Shown here: positions 6,446 to 12,281 of the stretch, in pieces
Numbering within the stretch: the first letter of the stretch is position 1
Layout of the letters: every line of letters starts with the position of its first letter
Source of the DNA: Candidatus Kuenenia stuttgartensis
GTDB taxonomy: Bacteria > Bacteroidota > Bacteroidia > Flavobacteriales_D > Crocinitomicaceae
Direction of reading: 5' to 3'
Length of the DNA stretch: 12,281 bases
Assembly: GCA_943326025.2 (NCBI GenBank)
Contig: CALPRR020000059.1
Location: 1 to 12,281, forward strand
Translations under genes and position numbers: made by a program
The notes under the pieces: generated by a model
Database searches by the model: none
Seen by the model: the letters and a program-made list of their open reading frames with translations, nothing else
What the model was told of the DNA's origin: nothing

Positions 6446-8182
6446 TTAAATTCTACTCTGATAAGTAAACAATTCATAGTATCGTCCTTCTTTTGTAATC
6501 AATTCGTCATGATTTCCGCGTTCAACAATATGACCGTTCTCAATCACTAAAATTTGATCTGCTTTACGAATTGTACTTAATCTATGAGCAATAACAAATG
6601 TTGTTCTGTCTTTCATCAATTCGTTTAAACTGTTTTGAATCATTGTTTCACTTTCTGTATCTAAATTCGAAGTTGCTTCATCCAAAATGAAAATACTTGG
6701 ATTTGCCAAAATTGCTCTTGCAATAGATATTCGCTGACGTTGACCTCCTGAAAGTTTCACTCCCCTTTCACCAATTACAGTGTCTAATCCTTCTTCAAAA
6801 CGATCTGTAAACTCGTTTACATAAGCTGCTTTAACGGCAAAGTCTAATTCTTCTTTTGATGAATTAGGTCTTGGAAATAAAATGTTTTCACGAATTGTTC
6901 CTTGAAATAAGAAATCATCTTGTAGTACAACACCTAAATGATTTCTATAACTTCCCAAACTTACATTTGACAAATCAACACCGTCTAAAGTGATTTTTCC
7001 AGAACTTGGATTTAAATAGGTGGCAACTAAACCAGCAATTGTTGATTTTCCTGAACCTGATGAACCAACTAAAGCGGTAACTGTTCCAGCCGGTGCTGAA
7101 AAACTAATATTATGTAATACTTCTTTTGATTCTTGGTAGCTAAATGAAACATCTTCGAAAATAATTTCCCCTTTAATTTCATCCAGTTTAATTGGTCGTT
7201 CTTCTGGATTATCTTCTGGAGTCATGTTCATGATTTCTTGCGTTCGATCTAATCCGGCAAACGCTTCTGTAATTTGACTTCCGATGTTACTCATTTGAAC
7301 AATAGGGGCAATCATGAATCCTAATAATAATGTAAAATAGATAAATTGTCCTGTCGTCATTTCACCTTTTATAATTAAATAACCACCAATTCCCATAATT
7401 CCAGCTGAAGCTAAACCTAGAAGAAATGTTCCTGAACTTGTAATTAATGATGTGGAAGTTAAACTTGCTTTTACATTTTGAAACAAATCATCTGTTCCTT
7501 TTTCAAAAATCTTATTTTCTTGTTCTTCAGCATTAAATCCTTTAATTACTCGTACACCATTTAGTGATTCAGTTAATCGACCAGTAACTTCAGCATTAAT
7601 CTGACCTCTCTTTTTAAATATTGGTCTGATTTTTTTGAACGCTTTCATTGCTACAAAAGCAAAAACACCAATTGGAATTAAAGTTGAAAAGGTCATAATT
7701 GGATTAATTCTAATCAATAAAATCAAAGAAATGATTGCTGTAATTGTTCCTCCAACTAATTGAACCAAACCAGTTCCAATGATATTTCTGACACCTTCTA
7801 CATCTGTCATAATTCTAGAAACCAAAGCACCACTTTTGTTATTGTCAAAATAACTGACGGGCAATGAAAGTATCTTTTTTTGAACTTGAACCCTTAATTG
7901 TGAAATCAAATTTTGTGCTTCCACACTTAAGATTTTGGTTAAAGAAAATGATGTCACTGCTTGAATTGCGATTGCTAACACAACTGTTCCAATCAATACA
8001 AATAATCCATCAATATCTTTATTTGGAACGATTTCATCCAATAATATTTGACTTGAATAAGGAATATATAAACTAGCCAGACGACTGATTACAATCAATA
8101 ATAAACCAAATGCTATGATTTTTCTTCTCGGCCAAACAATTGTTTTAAAAACCGATGATAATGTTACTTTATTTTCGCTCAT
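6446..8182 (-). CDS. ABC exporter half-transporter, MsbA/multidrug type
   Basis: The 578-residue product joins a six-helix type 1 exporter membrane domain (residues about 20-305) to an ATP-binding domain (about 338-578), so it should work as a homodimer in the inner membrane. ATPase motifs are complete: Walker A GSSGSGKS at 373-380, Q-loop Gln421, signature LSGGQ at 478-482, Walker B IFILDE with catalytic Glu502, D-loop SNLD, and switch His533 in IAHRLS. The coupling-helix region YFDNNKSGALVSRIMTDVE (111-129) is typical of the MsbA/lipid and drug exporter class. The substrate cannot be told; lipid flipping or drug export are both usual for close families. The ATG at 8182 gives a normal N-terminus; a second ATG four bases upstream is out of frame. 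It is convergent with the T9SS gene and lies 113 bp downstream of the DUF218 gene on the same strand. Confidence 0.95.
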   Translation of the reverse strand: MSENKVTLSSVFKTIVWPRRKIIAFGLLLIVISRLASLYIPYSSQILLDEIVPNKDIDGLFVLIGTVVLAIAIQAVTSFSLTKILSVEAQNLISQLRVQVQKKILSLPVSYFDNNKSGALVSRIMTDVEGVRNIIGTGLVQLVGGTITAIISLILLIRINPIMTFSTLIPIGVFAFVAMKAFKKIRPIFKKRGQINAEVTGRLTESLNGVRVIKGFNAEEQENKIFEKGTDDLFQNVKASLTSTSLITSSGTFLLGLASAGIMGIGGYLIIKGEMTTGQFIYFTLLLGFMIAPIVQMSNIGSQITEAFAGLDRTQEIMNMTPEDNPEERPIKLDEIKGEIIFEDVSFSYQESKEVLHNISFSAPAGTVTALVGSSGSGKSTIAGLVATYLNPSSGKITLDGVDLSNVSLGSYRNHLGVVLQDDFLFQGTIRENILFPRPNSSKEELDFAVKAAYVNEFTDRFEEGLDTVIGERGVKLSGGQRQRISIARAILANPSIFILDEATSNLDTESETMIQNSLNELMKDRTTFVIAHRLSTIRKADQILVIENGHIVERGNHDELITKEGRYYELFTYQSRI

Positions 8183-8207
8183 GCATGACTTCAGTCCAAA
8201 ATCATTC

Positions 8208-8215
8208 CAAATCTA
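8208..8215 (-). promoter_or_regulatory. Candidate -7 promoter box for the ABC exporter gene
   Basis: On the minus strand this reads TAGATTTG, an exact TAnnTTTG match. A TTG lies 16 bases upstream (complement of 8232-8234), a slightly short but acceptable -33 spacing. Transcription would begin near 8202, leaving a leader of about 20 bases. The box lies just beside one copy of an 11-bp direct repeat. Confidence 0.5.
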
Positions 8216-8216
8216 A

Positions 8217-8250
8217 AAACTGACAAATTGCCAACTATTAAACTGACAAA
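8217..8250. repeat. Two 11-bp direct repeats AAACTGACAAA in the ABC exporter promoter region
   Basis: AAACTGACAAA occurs at 8217-8227 and exactly again at 8240-8250, so the copies are 23 bp apart, about two helical turns. They flank the putative -33 region of the ABC exporter promoter. Both copies face the same way, as expected for a regulator binding as a tandem dimer. No other copy was noticed in the window. Confidence 0.7.
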
Positions 8251-8295
8251 AAAATATATAGAAATTACTAAATTATGATTTTAAAAATCCAAAAT

Positions 8296-9063
8296 TTATA
8301 TATATCCAAACATATCATAAACAAAATATCCAATCCATTCTTTGATTAGTTTATTCCATTGCCCCATAGCGTCTTGGTTTGGAATAATAAATTGATCCCA
8401 GAAATAACTTCTATTCGGACTAGTTATTAAATCAGTAGAGAAAGAATCACATTTTAAACCAACTTTATCAAAACAAGCCAAAGATCTTCTCATGTGTGAA
8501 CCAGAAGTTATTAAAAGAAATTTAGAAAAATGAGGATAGGATTGGTCCAAAATCTTCTTAGTTTCCAAAGCGTTTTCATGAGTGTTTTTGGATTTGTCTT
8601 CTGTTATAATATCATTAGTAGGAATTCCCCATTCAACCAATACTTTTTTTAATTGCTTCGCTTCATGCAAACCTCTATCAGTTACATAACCAGAATCACC
8701 AGAAATTAATATCTTTTTTATTTTGTGTTTTTTATATAATGTGATTGCCTGCCAAATCCGATCACCATGACCAGTTATACTTAGTACATCTAGATCATTA
8801 TTGTAATCAGACATTCCTCCTAAAACAATACCTACTTCATAGTCTTTAGTATTTTCAAATCGTGTTCCATGTATTTCCCACAATCGCATAAATTCAGAAA
8901 GTATTACAGTATTAGAGAAAAAGAGGAAGACAAACAAAGCAGAATATTTTGACCATTTTTTCCATTTGTCTTTTCTTAAAAAGAAAGCACCGAATACGCT
9001 CAATATAAACCAAGTATATGGCGTAGTGAATATCAACAAAGCTTTAGAAAGTATAAAAAACAT
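8296..9063 (-). CDS. DUF218 (YdcF/SanA/ElyC-like) membrane-anchored protein
   Basis: The 255-residue product has two hydrophobic N-terminal segments (about residues 5-28 and 38-58) and a soluble DUF218 domain from about residue 75. Family marks are the first strand VGIVLGG, the ILISGDSG strand-loop, SKNTHENALET with the conserved Asn-Thr-x-Glu-Asn, LLITSGSHMRRSL near residue 185, and a C-terminal KEWIGYFVYD. The layout matches ElyC/YdcF-type proteins. In Enterobacteria, ElyC and SanA affect envelope assembly, but no enzymatic reaction is established for this group. The domain is likely periplasmic or at the membrane. The ATG at 9063 opens a convincing membrane segment and the next Met is far inside the protein. 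It diverges from the MscS gene across a 92-bp gap. The ABC exporter gene lies downstream with no strong terminator between, so read-through is possible. Confidence 0.9.
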   Translation of the reverse strand: MFFILSKALLIFTTPYTWFILSVFGAFFLRKDKWKKWSKYSALFVFLFFSNTVILSEFMRLWEIHGTRFENTKDYEVGIVLGGMSDYNNDLDVLSITGHGDRIWQAITLYKKHKIKKILISGDSGYVTDRGLHEAKQLKKVLVEWGIPTNDIITEDKSKNTHENALETKKILDQSYPHFSKFLLITSGSHMRRSLACFDKVGLKCDSFSTDLITSPNRSYFWDQFIIPNQDAMGQWNKLIKEWIGYFVYDMFGYI

Positions 9064-9155
9064 AGTACAAATAAATATAAAATAAAGTTAAAATTGAAAT
9101 TGTCTATTTAATTTAATCTTTGTTATTGTAATTTTACAAATAAAAATAAAAAGAT

Positions 9156-9977
9156 ATGTTAAAATTCGAAGGTGTTTTCGGTATAAGTTATTCGGATATA
9201 AATCAATATTTAGTTAAGATCGGAACAAATTTAGCTATTGCAATTTCTATTTTAGTTATTGGATTATGGGCCGTTAAAATTGCTACAAAAGCAATAAAAA
9301 ACATTCTCAGAAAAAGCAAAACTGATGAAAGTTTAGTAACTTTTTTGTCTAGTCTTGTTTCTATGGTTTTCAAGGTATTGGTTGTTATAACTTCAATTAC
9401 ACAATTAGGAGTAGAAATGACTTCTTTTGTTGCTATATTGGGAGCTGCTGGTTTGGCTGTTGGTATGGCGTTTTCTGGAACGCTTTCTAATTTTGCAGGT
9501 GGAGTAATGATCTTAATTTTTAAACCGTTTAAAGTTGGAGATTTTGTTATGACCCAAGGAGAACAAGGAACTGTCAAAGAAATTCAAATTTTCAATACTT
9601 ATTTGCATACTTCAGATAATAAGGTTATAATTTTACCAAATGGTCCTGTTGCGAATGGAAATATTACCAATTTCACTAAAGCTGAAAAAAGAAGAGTTGA
9701 TTTTATTTTTGGGATCGCATATGGTGATAATGTTCAAATTGCAAGAGATGTGTTAACGAATCTAATCGATTCAGATGAACGAATCATGCAAGATCCATTA
9801 CCTTTTGTAGGTTTAGGAGCATTAACTAATAATTCTGTAGATATTGTTGTTAGAGTTTGGACTAAAACAGAAGATTATTGGAATGTTCATTTTGATCTTA
9901 ACGAAAAAGTGTATAAAGAATTTGAGAATAATGGTTTACATTTCCCTGCTCCAACTCCACAAATTTCTGTAAATTAG
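9156..9977 (+). CDS. Small-conductance mechanosensitive ion channel, MscS family
   Basis: The 273-residue product matches E. coli MscS in length and layout. Three membrane helices lie at about residues 23-44, 62-83 and 90-123. The third is the pore helix, rich in Gly and Ala, with AILGAAGLAVGMAFSGTLSN followed by GGVMILIFKPFKVGDFV, the signature of the family. A beta domain (about 125-175, with GTVKEIQIFNT and ILPNGPVANGNITN) and a C-terminal alpha-beta domain (about 180-270) follow. MscS channels open under membrane tension and release solutes on osmotic downshock. No extra domains are present, so this is the minimal MscS type. The ATG at 9156 is preceded by an A-rich leader. It diverges from the DUF218 gene and ends at a probable terminator. 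Confidence 0.95.
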   Translation: MLKFEGVFGISYSDINQYLVKIGTNLAIAISILVIGLWAVKIATKAIKNILRKSKTDESLVTFLSSLVSMVFKVLVVITSITQLGVEMTSFVAILGAAGLAVGMAFSGTLSNFAGGVMILIFKPFKVGDFVMTQGEQGTVKEIQIFNTYLHTSDNKVIILPNGPVANGNITNFTKAEKRRVDFIFGIAYGDNVQIARDVLTNLIDSDERIMQDPLPFVGLGALTNNSVDIVVRVWTKTEDYWNVHFDLNEKVYKEFENNGLHFPAPTPQISVN

Positions 9978-9991
9978 TGTTGATTTTTTTT
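9952..9991 (+). terminator. Probable intrinsic terminator overlapping the end of the MscS gene
   Basis: CACAAATTT (9958-9966) pairs with AAATTAGTG (9971-9979) around loop CTGT, with one A-A mismatch. CAA and TTG can extend the stem past a 3-base bulge. A run of eight T (9984-9991) follows. The stem is AT-rich and imperfect, so this is weaker than the other terminators, but the place and U-tract fit. Confidence 0.5.
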
Positions 9992-10128
9992 ATTACTTAC
10001 TTCCTAATTTTTCATTTCAGACTTAAAGATTTATTATATGAAAAATTACTTATTAAATAGATTAAGTTCTATACATCAAGGAAAAATTATAATTAAAATT
10101 ATTAGTTAAACAGTTTCTAAAAGTTTAT

Positions 10129-10136
10129 TAATTTTA
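10129..10136 (+). promoter_or_regulatory. Candidate -7 promoter box close to the vWA gene start
   Basis: TAATTTTA resembles the -7 consensus TAnnTTTG with A in the last place. It ends only four bases before the GTG at 10141, so transcription would begin at or next to the start codon. The -33 element is not clear. The rest of the 163-bp gap (9978-10140) holds the terminator tail and AT-rich DNA in which I see no gene. Confidence 0.3.
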
Positions 10137-10140
10137 CTTC

Positions 10141-12222
10141 GTGCGTTTTGTTTCAGACATATCGATTTGGTGGTTACTTCCTTGGTTAGGGATTTCTATT
10201 CTTATTGCTCATTTATTGTATTCAAAAGAAAATTGGATCAAAGAATTAGGAAGTAAATGGATATTGACTTTTAAATCATTAAGAGCTTCTGGTTTATTTT
10301 TATTAGGCGTTTTATTCATAGGAATATTATTTGAAGCAATATCTATAAGAGTTGAGAAGCCTGTATTTATTACTATGGTTGATAATTCTTCTTCTATGAA
10401 AAATTATAAAGATAGCTCTATCGTAAAATCAAAAATTGAATCGTTTAACAATAAGTTGATAGAACGATTTGGTGATAAATTTGAATTACATACGATTACT
10501 GTAGGAAGTGAAGTGAAATCTCCTGGAAGTATTGACTTTTCAGAAAATACATCTACTCTTTCTGAAGGTTTTGAATCGATCCATTCTAATTTTTATAGCA
10601 GAAATATTGGTGGGATTGCATTCATCTCTGATGGGAATTTCAATAAAGGTTCAAATCCATTGTACAGCGCTGAGAAAATTGATTTAACGCCAATCTTTAC
10701 AGTAGGAGTAGGTGATACTACTCCCAAAAAAGATCAATACATAAAAAATATCGCTTCTAATGAAATTGCTTTTTTGAAAAATAAATTCCCAGTTGAAGTA
10801 GATTTAGAAGGAATCAAAATGGGGAAATCAAATGTGACTGTATCTATTTTAAACAATGGTAAATCGGTTGCTTCTCAATCGGTGAATTTCAGCAATGGAA
10901 CTTATGATTATAAACATGTTTCATTTTTATTAGAGGCCGATAAAGTTGGTTACCAACAGTATACAGTTTCTATTTCTAAAGCAGGTGGAGAATACACATA
11001 TTCAAACAATACACGTAATTTTTACATCGAAATTTTAGATGCAAGAAGTAAAGTGTTATTACTAGCTGGTGCTCCTCATCCAGATGTTGCTGCGCTAAAA
11101 AGTGTGATAGAAAAAGATGAGAATTTAGATGTAACTTCCTTCTTAGTAAAAGATTGGAAAAGAGATTTAAAGAAAGTTGATTTAGTTATATACCATGAAC
11201 CTGGTATTCAATACGATGAAAGTTTAATGACATTGATTAGGGATGCTAAAATCCCTGTTTTATATTGTGTTGGTCCAAATACTACAAATTCTATTATCCA
11301 AAAATTGAAAATTGGATTGATTACTCCAAATGGAAATCAATTTGATGAAGTTCAAGGTAAAATAAATACAGGTTTCCAGAAATTTGAAGTTTCCACTGAA
11401 CTTCAGAATTCAATGAATTATTATCCACCATTGAAAACAAAATTTGGAGACGTTACATTGGCAGCAGGCAATGATGTTTTGTTGTTTCAGCGAATTGGTT
11501 CAATTCAAAAAAATGATCCAATGATTTATTTTGGTGAAAATCAAAATGTAAAATTTGGAGTCATCTATGGTGAAGGTATTTGGAAGTGGAAAATGAATGA
11601 ATACATTCGAACAAGCGAATCAAAAAACTTTACTGAATTAATTCAGAAAATTTCACAGTACCTTGTTGTAAAACAAAACACTTCTGCTTTACGAGTAACT
11701 TTTCCAAAGCGATTTACTATCGATGAAGAAGTAGAAGTGAAAGCTGAATTTTACAATGAATCAATGGAGTTGATAACAAAACCTATCATTGAATTAAAAT
11801 TAAAAGATGAAAAAAATAAATCTGATAAATATCAATTTGGCGCGGTAAGTAATTTCTATAAACTTTCGTTAGGGAAATTAAAACCAGGCAAATACGAATG
11901 GACAGCAAGTTGTAAATACAATGGTAAAAGTTATTCTAAATCAGGTGTTTTCATAGTTGAGAATATTCAATTGGAAAACATTGAATCCGCAGCAGATCAT
12001 AATTTATTAAATCAAATTGCGAAACAATCAAATGGTCAATTTTACGAATTGAAAAACATAAATCAATTGTTAAATGATATTGCAAAAAGAAAAGATATAG
12101 CTGAAATGAGTTACAGTGAAGCATCATTCAACGATTTGATTGATTATAAATGGCTTTTCTTTTTAATCGTACTAATTTTCGGAACTGAATGGTTCTTGAG
12201 AAGATGGTTTGGGGGGTATTAA
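10141..12222 (+). CDS. Membrane-anchored von Willebrand factor A domain protein
   Basis: The 693-residue product has two N-terminal membrane helices (about residues 8-26 and 48-68) and a vWA domain (about 74-195). The metal site DNSSS at 81-85 fits the MIDAS pattern DxSxS; FISDG at 161-165 supplies the later Asp. The extracytoplasmic-type middle contains beta-sandwich-like stretches (about 215-295). An alpha/beta segment from about 303 (KVLLLAGAPHPDVAALKSVI) resembles the glutamine-amidotransferase-like part of this family. A last membrane helix lies near 667-686, followed by RRWFGGY. This is the layout of BatA-like and related vWA membrane proteins; the bulk should face the periplasm or cytoplasm depending on helix orientation. 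No MoxR ATPase or Bat genes adjoin. GTG is chosen because the frame closes just upstream at 10129 and later starts would lose the first helix. The function is not known beyond metal-dependent protein binding. Confidence 0.88.
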   Translation: MRFVSDISIWWLLPWLGISILIAHLLYSKENWIKELGSKWILTFKSLRASGLFLLGVLFIGILFEAISIRVEKPVFITMVDNSSSMKNYKDSSIVKSKIESFNNKLIERFGDKFELHTITVGSEVKSPGSIDFSENTSTLSEGFESIHSNFYSRNIGGIAFISDGNFNKGSNPLYSAEKIDLTPIFTVGVGDTTPKKDQYIKNIASNEIAFLKNKFPVEVDLEGIKMGKSNVTVSILNNGKSVASQSVNFSNGTYDYKHVSFLLEADKVGYQQYTVSISKAGGEYTYSNNTRNFYIEILDARSKVLLLAGAPHPDVAALKSVIEKDENLDVTSFLVKDWKRDLKKVDLVIYHEPGIQYDESLMTLIRDAKIPVLYCVGPNTTNSIIQKLKIGLITPNGNQFDEVQGKINTGFQKFEVSTELQNSMNYYPPLKTKFGDVTLAAGNDVLLFQRIGSIQKNDPMIYFGENQNVKFGVIYGEGIWKWKMNEYIRTSESKNFTELIQKISQYLVVKQNTSALRVTFPKRFTIDEEVEVKAEFYNESMELITKPIIELKLKDEKNKSDKYQFGAVSNFYKLSLGKLKPGKYEWTASCKYNGKSYSKSGVFIVENIQLENIESAADHNLLNQIAKQSNGQFYELKNINQLLNDIAKRKDIAEMSYSEASFNDLIDYKWLFFLIVLIFGTEWFLRRWFGGY

Positions 12223-12258
12223 TTTTTATTAAAATCTTTTATAACTCATCCAAAAATG

Positions 12259-12266
12259 TATATTTG
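12259..12266 (+). promoter_or_regulatory. -7 promoter box of a gene beyond the right edge
   Basis: TATATTTG is an exact TAnnTTTG match lying 37 bases after the vWA gene stop. It is followed by TTGATCAAGATGCAA to the edge; a rightward gene probably starts here or soon after, but too little sequence remains to name it. No strong -33 element is visible. Confidence 0.5.
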
Positions 12267-12281
12267 TTGATCAAGATGCAA

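Noticed and set aside
8277..8289. GATTTT/AAAATC inverted repeat after the DUF218 gene as a terminator
   Set aside because: It has only a one-base centre and almost no GC, so a stable hairpin cannot form.
9072..9079. TATATTTA on the minus strand as a -7 box for the DUF218 gene
   Set aside because: It lacks the final G, has no -33 partner and would leave only a few leader bases; in such AT-rich DNA this is weak evidence.
9203..9577. 124-codon open frame on the minus strand inside the MscS gene
   Set aside because: It lies fully within a well-supported gene on the other strand, and its translation has no domain; it is a shadow frame.
10038..10109. Small ORF of 23 codons (MKNYLLNRLSSIHQGK...) between the MscS and vWA genes
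   Set aside because: It is very short, Lys/Ile-rich as expected from AT-rich intergenic DNA, with no clear promoter or ribosome site and no recognisable family.

Overview
The window looks like a chromosomal segment from a member of the Bacteroidota, most likely order Flavobacteriales. The DNA is very AT-rich, and one protein ends in a type IX secretion (T9SS) type A sorting domain. Start sites lack clear Shine-Dalgarno sequences and are preceded by A-rich DNA. Several intergenic regions carry copies of, or near matches to, the Bacteroidota -7 promoter box TAnnTTTG. I see no tRNA, rRNA, CRISPR array, insertion sequence or phage gene. A genus cannot be named from the sequence alone.

Bases 1-3484 hold a rightward cluster that looks like one operon. 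It begins with the 3' part of an M23-type metallopeptidase gene that is cut by the left edge. This overlaps by 10 bp a gene for a secreted TPR protein with a predicted outer-membrane beta-barrel. That gene overlaps by 13 bp the first of two tandem paralogous genes for secreted TPR proteins. The second paralog follows after 20 bp, and a strong intrinsic terminator closes the unit. All the products seem to belong to the envelope. This is the least characterised part of the window and the best candidate for an undescribed system.

Bases 3473-5323 hold two leftward housekeeping-type genes separated by a terminator: a TPMT-like small-molecule methyltransferase and an acetoacetyl-CoA thiolase with a complete active site. 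Bases 5324-5558 are a divergent promoter region, including a perfect 7-1-7 palindrome over the -7 box of the next gene. Bases 5559-6386 encode a secreted thioredoxin-fold protein with a T9SS sorting domain. A 15-bp perfect hairpin then separates it from a convergent gene.

Bases 6446-8182 (leftward) encode an MsbA-like half-size ABC exporter. Bases 8296-9063 (leftward) encode a membrane-anchored DUF218 (YdcF/SanA/ElyC-like) protein. Bases 9156-9977 (rightward) encode an MscS-type mechanosensitive channel. Bases 10141-12222 encode a large membrane-anchored von Willebrand factor A protein with a likely GTG start. The right edge carries a -7 promoter box for a gene outside the window. From about 3500 onward the genes look like ordinary flavobacterial core or envelope genes in small transcription units, with no sign of a shared pathway.
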